Notes under the pieces: model-generated
Seen by the model: only the letters and a program-made list of their open reading frames with translations
Databases searched by the model: none
Told to the model about the DNA's origin: nothing
Position numbers and translations under genes: made by a program
Part shown: one piece after another, positions 12,496 through 21,772 of the stretch
Numbering within the stretch: the first letter of the stretch is position 1
How the letters are laid out: each line of letters opens with the position of its first letter
Source of the DNA: Thiothrix nivea DSM 5205
Lineage (GTDB): Bacteria; Pseudomonadota; Gammaproteobacteria; Thiotrichales; Thiotrichaceae
Length of the DNA: 64,000 nt
NCBI RefSeq assembly: GCF_000260135.1
Contig: NZ_JH651384.1
Span: 3,376,001 to 3,440,000, forward strand
Direction of reading: 5' to 3'

Positions 12496-12783
12496 ATGAA
12501 CGATTTGGTAGCACGCACTTATTGTGTCGTGCCGTCGGAAGTGCTTAAGGCGTTATTGTTTGCAGGGGTTGTAGGACTCGTCTTCGTCAGCATCGTAAAG
12601 TTGATGGGGGTCGAAGTACCCGCAACCCTGGTTGTTGGATTGGTTGGTTTTTTCTTTGCGGGTGCCATTCTGGTTTCCCACGGCCTTTCCATCCTGCGCA
12701 AACCCGGCCTGATCCTGCTGGTGGGCACGGTTTCGATCGTGACCACTGTGCAATTGCAAAATGCCATTTTGAGCATTATCTGA
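12496..12783 (+). CDS. Small hypothetical membrane protein
   Basis: 95 residues with three predicted transmembrane segments (about 16-34, 41-60, 68-92) and few charged residues. TAATATAGGAGC (AGGAG) lies just before ATG 12496. No family is recognised. It stands alone between the divergently transcribed thiC and the convergent universal stress gene, and a strong terminator follows. The coding call rests on the ribosome site, the hydrophobic pattern and the terminator. Confidence 0.65.
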   Translation: MNDLVARTYCVVPSEVLKALLFAGVVGLVFVSIVKLMGVEVPATLVVGLVGFFFAGAILVSHGLSILRKPGLILLVGTVSIVTTVQLQNAILSII

Positions 12784-12808
12784 GTATTTGATTACCCTTA
12801 ACATCACT

Positions 12809-12840
12809 GCCCCGGTACAGAGCATCTGTGCCGGGGCTTT
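12809..12840. terminator. Bidirectional terminator hairpin between convergent genes
   Basis: A 13-bp stem, GCCCCGGTACAGA (12809-12821) with TCTGTGCCGGGGC (12825-12837, one G-U), closes a three-base loop and is followed by TTT. It sits between the small membrane protein gene and the convergent universal stress gene, and can serve both. Confidence 0.75.
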
Positions 12841-12850
12841 GCTGTGTCTG

Positions 12851-13306
12851 TCATGCGGGTTTGTTGCGTAAAACCAAGACATCACAGTTGGCCGATTTAA
12901 CGATGGAGTCTGCGGTGGAGCCAAGGAAGCCGAGCAGGCCTTTCTTGCCGCTGTGGGCAATCACAATCAGGTCAACCTGTTTTTCCGTGGCGAAATCCAG
13001 AATGGCGGTAGGCGTGGAAATGCCTTCTTCGATTGCGCGGTCAACACTGATCGGCAGTTTGTACTGTTCTGTCAATTCGTGCATTTTTTTCTCGGTTGAG
13101 GCCAGATGCTGTTCACGAAGCTCTTCACTCAGGATCAGCCCTGATGGTTCACCAAAGGGCTCGGCACCAATGGGTACATCCTGCACGACATGTAACAGGG
13201 TCAGGCGGGCATCGTGAGCTTCAGCCAGTTCCAGCGCCCTTTTGATGACGTCGTTGCTTCGGGCTGAGAAATCAATCGGAGCCAGTATATGGCGGTAGTG
13301 TTGCAT
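12851..13306 (-). CDS. Universal stress protein (UspA family)
   Basis: 151 residues, a single Usp domain. It starts with RHILAPIDFS and ends with the nucleotide-binding region HSGKKGLLGFLGSTADSIV then CDVLVLR, so it probably belongs to the ATP-binding Usp class. Usp proteins are cytosolic dimers induced by stress or growth arrest. AGGAGGGTCG precedes ATG 13306. Confidence 0.93.
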   Translation of the reverse strand: MQHYRHILAPIDFSARSNDVIKRALELAEAHDARLTLLHVVQDVPIGAEPFGEPSGLILSEELREQHLASTEKKMHELTEQYKLPISVDRAIEEGISTPTAILDFATEKQVDLIVIAHSGKKGLLGFLGSTADSIVKSANCDVLVLRNKPA

Positions 13307-13391
13307 ACGACCCTCCTATTTTTGCACCACTATTTGCGTTTCTTTTAGTTTAGGGCAGGGCAGCCCTTGGAAAGTTGAGCTATATCTGTAT

Positions 13392-13412
13392 ATTACACGA
13401 TTGTGGTGTAAT
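13392..13412. promoter_or_regulatory. Inverted repeat ATTACAC-N7-GTGTAAT
   Basis: Perfect seven-base arms (13392-13398 and 13406-13412) are separated by seven bases. It sits in the divergent region between the Usp gene and the small protein at 13454, a plausible operator for an unknown dimeric regulator. Confidence 0.4.
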
Positions 13413-13453
13413 GATTCAGGTTCCAGACAGGTTCTGGCAGACAAGGAGAGTGT

Positions 13454-13666
13454 GTGTTCAAGTGGGTTGTCAACAGTGTTACTGACACGCTGATTGCTTT
13501 TATCCTGGCAACAGTGTTGTTGTGGTATGGGGCGGTCAGTTATCCGGAGTTTTTCCCTAAAAGCTTTCATCAATACTGGGGTGTTGCCAAGCCTGAGCCG
13601 GTTGCTGCATCCATCCATGAAGTGGCGGTTAGTCAAGTTTCTGCTGCCATGCAGGTGCAACATTGA
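13454..13666 (+). CDS. Small hypothetical single-pass membrane protein
   Basis: 70 residues from GTG 13454 with AAGGAG five bases upstream (13443-13448). One transmembrane helix (about 10-28, LIAFILATVLLWYGAV) is followed by a soluble tail with no recognised motif. It lies between the Usp gene and rnpB, directly after an inverted repeat. The good ribosome site favours a real gene; function unknown. Confidence 0.6.
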   Translation: MFKWVVNSVTDTLIAFILATVLLWYGAVSYPEFFPKSFHQYWGVAKPEPVAASIHEVAVSQVSAAMQVQH

Positions 13667-13690
13667 TGTTAATCTGCTAGTGTTGCGGGC

Positions 13691-14040
13691 GAGCTGATCG
13701 GGCAATCGCTGTTCCATGCGTGAGCATGGGGTGGAGGAAAGTCCGGGCTCCATAGGGTAAGACGCCAGGTAACGCCTGGGCGGCGTGAGCCGACGGAAAG
13801 TGCCACAGAAATGATACCGCCAACCGGTTCGCCGGAGGTAAGGGTGAAATGGTGCGGTAAGAGCGCACCGCGTCGCTGGTAACAGCCGACGGCACGGTAA
13901 ACCCCGTCTGGAGCAAAACCAAATAGGGATGCGATGGTGTGACCCGCACTGCATCCGGGTAGGTTGCTAGAGGTGTACGGTGACGTGCATCCCAGATGAA
14001 TGATTGTCCACGACAGAACCCGGCTTACAGATCAGCTCAT
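13691..14040 (+). ncRNA. rnpB: RNase P RNA (bacterial class A)
   Basis: The P1 helix is formed by GAGCTGATC (13691-13699) and GATCAGCTC (14030-14038). Universally conserved stretches are present: GAGGAAAGTCCGGGCTCCAT in P4/J3-4, AGGTAACGCCTGGG, AACCCCGTCTGGAGCAA and GACAGAACCCGGCTTACAG near the 3' end. A T-rich stretch follows. This is the catalytic subunit that trims tRNA 5' leaders. Confidence 0.97.
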
Positions 14041-14221
14041 TTCTTTTTCATTCTTTTAATTCCCCCGCTTTTTGAAAGCTTTCCCTTCAGGAATTTAAAG
14101 TTATTCCTGCGGTTTTATTTTTATCCTATTGAATAATAAGCATATTAATTGTTTATATTTAACCCTGCTTTTGCTTTAAGCCTAAATAGTTGCAATTTAA
14201 GGTGATTTCTTCGGGATTTTA

Positions 14222-14285
14222 TTGACAGGGTGGGGATGTCTGCCTATATTTCCTCGTAAGTGGAAAAAAGTGGAAAAAAGTGGGT
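14222..14285 (+). promoter_or_regulatory. dcw promoter with MraZ-type operator repeats
   Basis: TTGACA (14222-14227), 17 bases, TATATT (14245-14250) is a near-consensus sigma-70 promoter. Just downstream are three 10-bp-spaced repeats at 14261, 14271 and 14281: TGGAAAAAAG, TGGAAAAAAG, TGGGTAAG. MraZ binds TGGGN repeats on a 10-bp period in other bacteria, so this is the likely autoregulatory operator. The preceding 14041-14221 shows no gene. Confidence 0.8.
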
Positions 14286-14317
14286 AAGTTTCCCAGATCG
14301 GGTGGAATATAGCAGGC

Positions 14318-14773
14318 ATGTTTCGTGGTATTTCCCATATCTCTATTGATACCAAGGGCAGGCTGGCCATGCCTGCCCGGCATCGTGATGATATTGCGGA
14401 AAATGCAGGCGGACAGATTGTCATTACGGTAGACCACACTGATAAGTGCCTGCTGGTTTATCCCATGAATCAGTGGGTAAAGGTGGAGAAAAACCTGATG
14501 GAGCTGCCCAACATGGATCGTCGGGTGCGTAATATGCAGCGCCTGATTCTGGGTCACGCCGCTGAATTGGAACTTGACTCACAGGGACGTGTCCTGTTGC
14601 CAGCCCCTTTACGCGAATATGCGGGTCTGGAGAAAAAGGCGGTACTTGTTGGTCAGGCCAACAAGCTGGAGCTGTGGGATGCCGATGCCTGGAATGCTGC
14701 CCGCGACGAATGGCTGCGGGAGGCGCAGGAGGATGATGAAGCCAGCGAAGTCCTGAGCCAGATTCGCATGTGA
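14318..14773 (+). CDS. mraZ: MraZ transcriptional regulator of the dcw cluster
   Basis: 151 residues forming two AbrB-like SpoVT half-barrels (DTKGRLAMPARHRDDI near the N-terminus and DSQGRVLLPAPLREYAGL near residue 90). MraZ is a DNA-binding ring protein that represses its own operon. It is the first gene of the division and cell-wall cluster and follows its own promoter and repeats. Confidence 0.97.
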   Translation: MFRGISHISIDTKGRLAMPARHRDDIAENAGGQIVITVDHTDKCLLVYPMNQWVKVEKNLMELPNMDRRVRNMQRLILGHAAELELDSQGRVLLPAPLREYAGLEKKAVLVGQANKLELWDADAWNAARDEWLREAQEDDEASEVLSQIRM

Positions 14774-14785
14774 TGGTGGTGCAAT

Positions 14786-15721
14786 GTGAGTGAACCGGTC
14801 TGGAAACATGACACGGTGCTGTTGCAGGAGGCGGTTGAAGCGCTGAATGTGCAGCAAGCCGGTGTTTACGTTGATGGGACGTATGGCCGGGGCGGGCATT
14901 CTGCCTTGATCCTGGAAAAATTGGGCGTGGGCGGGCGTTTGGTGGTTATCGACAAGGATCCGGTTGCCGTCAGCCATGCACGCGGGCTGTATCAGCATGA
15001 CCCGCGGGTGTTTGTCTGGCATGGTTCATTCCGCGATTTTCCACTGGCACTGGCCGAGGCTGGTGTCAATGGAAAAATTCAGGGGTTGTTGCTGGATCTG
15101 GGGGTTTCCTCCCCACAACTGGATGATGCGGCGCGTGGCTTCAGTTTTATGCGTGAAGGTCAGCTGGATATGCGGATGGACATGTCCAGTGGTGAAAGCG
15201 CCGCCCAATGGCTGGCTCGGGCGGGTGAAACGGAAATTGCCGATGTGCTGTGGCGCTATGGCGAGGAGCGTTTTTCCCGGCAGATAGCGCGTGAAATCGT
15301 CCGCGACCGGATGCAGCACAGGCTAGAGACAACCTTGCAGCTGGCCAACTTAATTGCAGGCGTTGTGCGTAAGCGTGAGCCGGGAAAGCACCCTGCTACC
15401 CGCAGTTTTCAGGCAATAAGGATAAAAGTAAACCAGGAACTGGATGATGTTGAAGAGTGTTTACACAAATCGGTTGGGTCGCTTGCCCCAGGCGGGCGGC
15501 TGGCTGTTATCAGCTTCCATTCCCTGGAAGACCGTATCGTCAAGCACTTCCTGCGTGATGTCTCCACGCCGCCACGTTTGCCCAAGGGGTTGCCTGTAAT
15601 GCAGGAAACCATCCAGCCACCGATGAAAACCCTAGGTAAATCAGTCCGGCCATCGGCTGTCGAGGTTGAAGCCAATGCGCGCGCCCGCAGCGCCATTATG
15701 CGGGTGGGGGAACGCACATGA
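14786..15721 (+). CDS. rsmH: 16S rRNA m4C1402 methyltransferase RsmH
   Basis: 311 residues from GTG 14786. The SAM-binding motif VDGTYGRGGHSALIL (about 32-46) and LLLDLGVSSPQLDDAARGFSF are typical of RsmH (MraW). It methylates N4 of C1402 in the ribosomal P site together with RsmI. Its stop overlaps the ftsL ATG. Confidence 0.97.
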   Translation: MSEPVWKHDTVLLQEAVEALNVQQAGVYVDGTYGRGGHSALILEKLGVGGRLVVIDKDPVAVSHARGLYQHDPRVFVWHGSFRDFPLALAEAGVNGKIQGLLLDLGVSSPQLDDAARGFSFMREGQLDMRMDMSSGESAAQWLARAGETEIADVLWRYGEERFSRQIAREIVRDRMQHRLETTLQLANLIAGVVRKREPGKHPATRSFQAIRIKVNQELDDVEECLHKSVGSLAPGGRLAVISFHSLEDRIVKHFLRDVSTPPRLPKGLPVMQETIQPPMKTLGKSVRPSAVEVEANARARSAIMRVGERT

Positions 15722-15990
15722 GCCGGGGTAGCTTGCTGGGTCTATTCTTGTTGTATGCGCTGGTGATCGCCATGGCGCTGACCGTGGTGGCGAACCGCCA
15801 TCATGCACGCCAGCTGTTTGCTGAATTACAAAAACTGGAAAAGGAACGGGATGAACTGGGTGCTGATTGGAGTCGTTTGAAACTTGAACAAAGCACTTTG
15901 CTAAACCAAGTGCACGTGGAAACACGTGCCAAAAATGAATTGAAGATGCAGAAACCTTCTGCTGACAACATCAGGGTCATACGCGAGTGA
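15718..15990 (+). CDS. ftsL: Cell division protein FtsL
   Basis: 90 residues: one N-terminal transmembrane helix (LLGLFLLYALVIAMALTVV) and a periplasmic coiled coil rich in Glu, Leu and Lys. Size, topology and position between rsmH and ftsI identify it. It forms the FtsQLB complex that activates septal synthesis. ATGA overlaps join it to both neighbours. Confidence 0.93.
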   Translation: MSRGSLLGLFLLYALVIAMALTVVANRHHARQLFAELQKLEKERDELGADWSRLKLEQSTLLNQVHVETRAKNELKMQKPSADNIRVIRE

Positions 15991-17846
15991 AACGTAGGCA
16001 TCTCAAATCACCGGTTTTTCAAGGTAGGCGTCTGTTCCTGATGCTGGCATTGCTAGTGGTGATCGGCATCTTGATGTTGCGGGCAGCATGGCTAGAAATC
16101 TTTCAGCAGGAGTGGCTGCAAAAGCAGGCTGACAAGCGCCAGATGAGGGAGGTGACCGTACAGGCTTATCGCGGCATGATCACCGACCGCAATGGTGAGC
16201 CGATGGCGGTCAGTTCCCCAGTAACCTCTCTATGGTGCAACCCGCAGGATTTGCTGCAAGCACGTGAGGATTTGCGTCACGATTACGAACTGGCACGGCA
16301 GGTGGCGGATGCAACCGCAGGCGATACCAATGCGGAAGAACGGGAAGCGCAAGAGCTTGCCGCTGCCCGTTTTGCACGTCTGGAAGAAGGTTTCCGCCAT
16401 ATCGAACGTGAACTGGAAATGGAAGAGGGCAGCTTGCTGGCCAAGTTGCAACAGACCAGCAACAAACAATTCTTCTACCTTGGCCGCCAGTTGCCGCTGG
16501 AGGTGGCTGACGAAATCCTCGATCTGGATTTGCCGGGTGTGGCCGGAACCCGCGAATACCGCCGCTACTACCCCCTGGCGGAAACCGCCGGGCATGTTGT
16601 CGGCATGACTAATATTGATGGTGATGGCATCGAAGGCATCGAAAAGGCCCGTAATGAAATCCTGGCGGGTAAGGACGGTAAAACCCGCGTGGTGCGTGAC
16701 GCCAAAGGCAAGTTGGTGGAAAGCGTCATCAGTGTGGAAGAAATGCAGCCAGGGCAGGATGTGCGACTCAGCCTTGACCGCCGCATCCAGTACCTTGCCT
16801 ACAAGGAACTCAAGACCCGTGTATACGAACTCAACGCCAAAGCCGGTTCCCTGATTGTGCTGGATGCGCATAGCGGGGAAATCCTGGCGATGGCCAACGT
16901 GCCTTCTTTCAACCCCAATAACCGCAAGGAACTGACACCATCCCTCTACCGTAACCGCGCGGTGACGGATAAATCTGAACCCGGCTCCACCCTCAAGCCG
17001 CTGACGCTGGCGGCAGCGCTGGAAGCGCGCGTCATTGGGCCGGATGTGCAAATCAATACTTCGCCCGGTTACATCAACTTTGGCAAATACAGGGTCAAGG
17101 ATCCACGTGATTACGGCCCTGTCAGCCTGCCGACCTTGTTGGCAAAGTCCAGTAACGTCGGTGCAAGCCGGGTCGCATTACTGATGAATGCGCGTGACCA
17201 GTGGATGTTCCTGAGCCGCGTAGGCTTTGGCCGGGTTCCGGATGCCGGTTTCTCGGGGGAAACTGCCGGACAGCTCACCAATTACACCCAGTGGGGCAAG
17301 GTTGACCGGGCTTCCCATGGTTATGGTTATGGTTTGTCTACCAGCCTGTTGCAACTGACCCATGCGTATGCGCCCTTTGCCGCCAACGGGGTATTCATGC
17401 CTGCGACCATTTACAAGTTGGACAAGCCGCTGCTTGGGCAACAGGTGATGGCTCCGGAAACCGCCCGCGCTGTTGTGCGCATGATGGAGGCGGTGGTGCA
17501 AAAGGGGGGTACGGGTGAGCAGGCGATGGTGGATGGCTACCGTGTTGCAGGCAAAACCGGTACTGCTTACAAATACATAGACGGCAAATACCGTGATGAC
17601 CGTTACATGACCAGTTTTATCGGGGTAGCCCCCGCCAGCCGCCCGCGTTTGGTGGTGTCGGTGCAGATAGATGAACCCAAGATTGACGACAGCGGTGGTC
17701 GCGCCGCTGCCCCGGTGTTTTCCAGGGTCATGGCGGAAGCCCTGCGGCTGCTGGATGTGCCGCCGGATAATTTGCCCGATACCAGGCAAGCGGAACAGAC
17801 ATTGCAGTCACAACCGCTAACGGCCAATGCAGGAGGTACGACATGA
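15987..17846 (+). CDS. ftsI: Septal peptidoglycan transpeptidase FtsI (PBP3)
   Basis: 619 residues from GTG 15987. One membrane anchor (about 14-35) is followed by the PBP dimerisation domain and a transpeptidase domain. The active-site motifs are all present: STLK near residue 333, SSN near 388 and KTGT near 523. It cross-links septal peptidoglycan as partner of FtsW. It overlaps ftsL by four bases and is followed by murE with a four-base overlap. Confidence 0.97.
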   Translation: MKRRHLKSPVFQGRRLFLMLALLVVIGILMLRAAWLEIFQQEWLQKQADKRQMREVTVQAYRGMITDRNGEPMAVSSPVTSLWCNPQDLLQAREDLRHDYELARQVADATAGDTNAEEREAQELAAARFARLEEGFRHIERELEMEEGSLLAKLQQTSNKQFFYLGRQLPLEVADEILDLDLPGVAGTREYRRYYPLAETAGHVVGMTNIDGDGIEGIEKARNEILAGKDGKTRVVRDAKGKLVESVISVEEMQPGQDVRLSLDRRIQYLAYKELKTRVYELNAKAGSLIVLDAHSGEILAMANVPSFNPNNRKELTPSLYRNRAVTDKSEPGSTLKPLTLAAALEARVIGPDVQINTSPGYINFGKYRVKDPRDYGPVSLPTLLAKSSNVGASRVALLMNARDQWMFLSRVGFGRVPDAGFSGETAGQLTNYTQWGKVDRASHGYGYGLSTSLLQLTHAYAPFAANGVFMPATIYKLDKPLLGQQVMAPETARAVVRMMEAVVQKGGTGEQAMVDGYRVAGKTGTAYKYIDGKYRDDRYMTSFIGVAPASRPRLVVSVQIDEPKIDDSGGRAAAPVFSRVMAEALRLLDVPPDNLPDTRQAEQTLQSQPLTANAGGTT

Positions 17847-19336
17847 CGCCAGCGATGTCGTTACGCACGTTACTGGCCGGTATCGTCGAGTCCGCACCGG
17901 ATATGAGCGTGAATGGCCTGACCCTAGACAACCGCAACATTCAACCGGGCATGGCGTTTGTCGCCTTGCGCGGAACCCGTCAACACGGCCTTGCATACGC
18001 CGAAGCTGCTGCCCGCGTGGGCGCGGTAGCAGTGCTGTATGAGCCGGAAGACGGTTTGCAACAGCCACCCTTGTCGGTCGAGCTGACGCCTGTGCCTTCC
18101 TTGCGGGAGCACTTGGGCGTCCTCGCCGACCGTTTTTATTCCAGCCCCAGCGCCGAATTGTTTATGGTCGGCGTGACCGGGACAGACGGGAAAACCTCCG
18201 TTAGCCATTTCGTGGCCGAAGCCCTGAACGCAGATGCCCATGATGCTGCGGTTATCGGCACCTTGGGGGTCGGCTTGCCCGGCGCATTGCAACCGGCAAC
18301 CCATACCACGCCTGACGCGCTGACTGTCCATGGTCTTTTGCGCAAATTACGTACCGCAGGGTTTGCCTCGGTGGCGATGGAAGTTTCTTCCCATGCGCTC
18401 GACCAGGGCAGGGTCAACGGCGTGCGTTTTGACGTGGCGGTGCTGACCAACCTGACTCGGGATCACCTCGACTATCATGGCACGGTGCAAGCGTATGCGG
18501 ATGCCAAACGCAAGCTGTTCCACTGGCCGGATCTGAAAGCCGTGGTACTGAACCTGGATGATGACTTTGGCCGCCAGTTACAGGCAGACATGCAGGATAA
18601 ACCCTTGCAGGTGATTGGCTACGGCGTTGGTGACCCGACCAGCTATCCTGCCGGTTCTCTGGTGGCGGTTGACCCGCTCTTCGACCATGCTGGTATCAGC
18701 GCCACAGTGGTGCTAGGTGAACAGCGGGGAACCCTGCAAGCGCCGGTGCTCGGCAAATTCAACCTGTATAACTTACTGGCAGCTTTGAGTGTCCTGCTGG
18801 CAAAAGGAGTACCCTTTACTGATGCCCTGCAACGCCTGCAACAGGTACGGGTTGTACCAGGCCGCATGGAACGGATTGCGGCCAACAGTGATGACGGCAA
18901 GCTGGTGGTGGTGGATTACGCCCATACGCCCGGCGCGCTGGAGCAGGTATTGCAGGCCGTGCGCGCCCATACCCGTGGCCGCTTGCTGTGCGTGTTTGGC
19001 TGCGGTGGCGACCGCGACAGAGGTAAGCGCCCATTAATGGCTCAAAAAGCAGAATCTGCTGCTGACGTGGTAATCGTAACCGACGATAATCCGCGCTCCG
19101 AAGATTCACAGCAAATATTTGAGGACATCATGCAGGGCATTTCCAACAAGTCGGGCGTGACATTTGAGCACGACCGCGCCAAGGCTATCCGCCTCGCTAT
19201 CCAGCAGGCGCAAGCGGGCGACACCGTGCTGATCGCCGGTAAAGGGCACGAAACCGTACAAATTCTCGCCAATGGCACAGTGCCATTTGACGACCGCATC
19301 CAGGCAGCGCAAGCGTTGCAGGAGTGTGCGGCATGA
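17843..19336 (+). CDS. murE: UDP-MurNAc-tripeptide synthetase MurE (meso-DAP adding)
   Basis: 497 residues with the ATP loop GTDGKTSVSHF near residue 112 and the DNPR motif (TDDNPRSED, about 413), which specifies meso-diaminopimelate rather than lysine. It adds DAP to UDP-MurNAc-L-Ala-D-Glu in the cytosol. It overlaps ftsI and murF by four bases each, typical of tight coupling in this operon. Confidence 0.97.
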   Translation: MTPAMSLRTLLAGIVESAPDMSVNGLTLDNRNIQPGMAFVALRGTRQHGLAYAEAAARVGAVAVLYEPEDGLQQPPLSVELTPVPSLREHLGVLADRFYSSPSAELFMVGVTGTDGKTSVSHFVAEALNADAHDAAVIGTLGVGLPGALQPATHTTPDALTVHGLLRKLRTAGFASVAMEVSSHALDQGRVNGVRFDVAVLTNLTRDHLDYHGTVQAYADAKRKLFHWPDLKAVVLNLDDDFGRQLQADMQDKPLQVIGYGVGDPTSYPAGSLVAVDPLFDHAGISATVVLGEQRGTLQAPVLGKFNLYNLLAALSVLLAKGVPFTDALQRLQQVRVVPGRMERIAANSDDGKLVVVDYAHTPGALEQVLQAVRAHTRGRLLCVFGCGGDRDRGKRPLMAQKAESAADVVIVTDDNPRSEDSQQIFEDIMQGISNKSGVTFEHDRAKAIRLAIQQAQAGDTVLIAGKGHETVQILANGTVPFDDRIQAAQALQECAA

Positions 19337-20679
19337 CCTGGCTGATGTTATCTGAAGTCGCGCAAATGGCTGGCGGCAAGCTGCTTGGCAATGACGTGGC
19401 GGTGGAGCGCATTGAGCGCGACTCCCGTCAGGTTAAGGCAGGCGACCTGTTTCTGGCGTTGAAAGGTGAACGTTTCGACGCGCACGATTTTGTGCCGCAG
19501 GTAGCTGGCAAAGCCAGCGCCGCGCTGCTTTCGCAGGCGGTTGATGCCAACATCCCGCAGGTACTGGTGGATGATGTGCGTCTGGCGCTGGGGCGGTTGG
19601 CGGCGGCGTGGCGCAAGCGCTTCCATAAACCACTGGTTGGCCTGACCGGCAGCAATGGCAAGACCACTCTGAAAGAAATGCTCACTGCCATCCTTTCCCA
19701 GCAAGGCCACACGCTGGCGACGGCTGGCAACCTCAACAACGACATTGGTATGCCGTTGACACTGCTACGTCTGTGCGCGCAGGATGATTTTGCCGTAATC
19801 GAAATGGGCGCGAACCATTTCGGTGAAATCGACTACCTGACCCGCATTGCCTGCCCGGATGTGGCAGTGCTCAACAATGCCGGGGCCGCGCACCTGGAGG
19901 GTTTCGGTGACATCGCCGGGGTAGCCCGCGCCAAGGGCGAAATCTTCAACGGCCTGGGTGAGCAGGGCGTGGCCATCATCAATGCCGATGACACCTACGC
20001 CAGCTACTGGCTGGGGCTAAACCCAACACGCAAGGTGCTGACCTTCGGCATGAACGCGGCAGCAGACATACAAGGCAGCGTTGATGCCAGCAACTGTCTG
20101 CAAGTGGTCGCCAACGGCCAGCAGGTAAGCATTAACCTGAAATTGCTGGGCCGTCACAACATGATGAATGCGTTGGCGGCAACGGCGGCAGCATTGGCGC
20201 TGGGAATCAAACTGGAAACCATCCGCAGCGGGCTGGAATCGCTGCAACCGGTCAAAGGGCGGCTAAACCCTAAAACCGGCCAGCATGGCGGCATGGTGAT
20301 TGATGACACCTACAACGCCAACCCTACCTCGACCGCAGCGGCAGTCGAGGTGTTGGCCAGCTTGCAAGGCAGGAAAGTGCTGGTTCTTGGTGACATGGGT
20401 GAACTGGGCGAAACCGGCGCGCAACTCCATGCAGCGATTGGCCAGCAGGCGGTGCAAGCCGGTATTGATGCCGTATTCACGCTCGGTGGACTGAGCGCGA
20501 ATGCCAGCAAGGCTTTTGGCCAGTCAGGGCGTGCCTTCAGCGATCTGGAGGAGCTGTTGCTGGCGTTGAATGATGTATTGCAGCCCGGCACGCATGTGCT
20601 GGTGAAAGGTTCCCGCGCCTCCCGCATGGAACGTGTGGTGGATGCGTTGACGGCGATGGCTGTCAAGGAGGCTGCGTAA
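19333..20679 (+). CDS. murF: UDP-MurNAc-pentapeptide synthetase MurF
   Basis: 448 residues from ATG 19333, chosen over GTG 19324 because it gives an ATGA overlap with murE and the usual N-terminus. The ATP loop [11 protein letters not shown] is near residue 105, and [11 protein letters not shown] is conserved in MurF. It adds D-Ala-D-Ala to complete the UDP-MurNAc-pentapeptide. The stop overlaps the mraY start (TAATG). Confidence 0.97.
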   Translation: MTWLMLSEVAQMAGGKLLGNDVAVERIERDSRQVKAGDLFLALKGERFDAHDFVPQVAGKASAALLSQAVDANIPQVLVDDVRLALGRLAAAWRKRFHKPLVGLTGSNGKTTLKEMLTAILSQQGHTLATAGNLNNDIGMPLTLLRLCAQDDFAVIEMGANHFGEIDYLTRIACPDVAVLNNAGAAHLEGFGDIAGVARAKGEIFNGLGEQGVAIINADDTYASYWLGLNPTRKVLTFGMNAAADIQGSVDASNCLQVVANGQQVSINLKLLGRHNMMNALAATAAALALGIKLETIRSGLESLQPVKGRLNPKTGQHGGMVIDDTYNANPTSTAAAVEVLASLQGRKVLVLGDMGELGETGAQLHAAIGQQAVQAGIDAVFTLGGLSANASKAFGQSGRAFSDLEELLLALNDVLQPGTHVLVKGSRASRMERVVDALTAMAVKEAA

Positions 20680-21761
20680 TGCTGGTATGGTTGTTTGAAT
20701 TTCTGGGTGAATATTACCGTGGTTTCAATGTATTCCAGTACCTGACCTTACGGGCGATTCTGGGTTTGCTGACTGCCCTGTTCATCGCCTTGTGGACGGG
20801 GCCGGGCATGATCCGGGCGCTGACCCGCCTGAAAATTGGGCAATATATCCGCGAAGATGGCCCCCAACATCAGATGAAAGCCGGTACGCCAACCATGGGT
20901 GGCGTCATGATCATTCTGGCGATTGCCATTTCCACCCTGTTGTGGGCGGATCTGGATAACCACTACGTATGGGTGGTGTTGTTTGTCACCCTGGGATTCG
21001 GCCTGGTAGGCGGTCTGGATGATTACATCAAGCTCAAGCAACGCCGCAATCTGGGTCTGACCGCGCGGCAGAAAACGGCTGGCCTGACCGTGATCGGGTT
21101 TGCTGCTGCGTTTTACCTGTTTTTTGCCGCCGAGACTGCGACAGAAACTACCTTATTCCTGCCAATATTGAAAGATGCGCACTGGAACATGGGGTGGCTG
21201 TTCATCCCCTGGGTGTATCTGGTGGTGGTGGGTTCCAGCAACGCGGTGAACCTGACGGATGGCCTGGATGGGCTGGCGATCATGCCGACCATCATGGTCG
21301 CAGGCGGTTTGGCGATTTTTGCCTATGTCAGTGGCCATGCCACCATTTCCCAATATCTCGGGGTTCCGCGCGTGCCGGGCGCAGGGGAAATCGTGGTGTT
21401 CTGTGGGGCCATTTTCGGTGCGGGGTTAGGGTTCCTGTGGTTTAACACCTACCCTGCGCAGGTATTCATGGGCGATGTCGGCGCGTTGGCATTGGGTGCG
21501 GCATTGGGCATCGTGGCTGTGGTCGTCCGGCAGGAAATCGTACTGGCGATCATGGGCGGCGTATTTGTGCTGGAAACCCTGTCGGTGATCCTGCAAGTCG
21601 GCTATTTCAAGGCCACTGGTGGCAAGCGGATTTTCCGCATGGCTCCACTGCACCATCACTATGAGAAAAAGGGCTGGCCTGAGCCACGGGTCATTGTCCG
21701 TTTCTGGATTATCACCGTTATTCTGGTGATGATTGGTTTGGCAACGTTGAAGATTCGTTAA
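20679..21761 (+). CDS. mraY: Phospho-MurNAc-pentapeptide translocase MraY
   Basis: 360 residues with about ten transmembrane helices. Signature regions are [24 protein letters not shown] (catalytic Asp pair), [13 protein letters not shown] and [14 protein letters not shown]. It transfers phospho-MurNAc-pentapeptide to undecaprenyl phosphate to make lipid I in the inner membrane. Confidence 0.98.
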   Translation: MLVWLFEFLGEYYRGFNVFQYLTLRAILGLLTALFIALWTGPGMIRALTRLKIGQYIREDGPQHQMKAGTPTMGGVMIILAIAISTLLWADLDNHYVWVVLFVTLGFGLVGGLDDYIKLKQRRNLGLTARQKTAGLTVIGFAAAFYLFFAAETATETTLFLPILKDAHWNMGWLFIPWVYLVVVGSSNAVNLTDGLDGLAIMPTIMVAGGLAIFAYVSGHATISQYLGVPRVPGAGEIVVFCGAIFGAGLGFLWFNTYPAQVFMGDVGALALGAALGIVAVVVRQEIVLAIMGGVFVLETLSVILQVGYFKATGGKRIFRMAPLHHHYEKKGWPEPRVIVRFWIITVILVMIGLATLKIR

Positions 21762-21772
21762 TGGGAAGCTGA

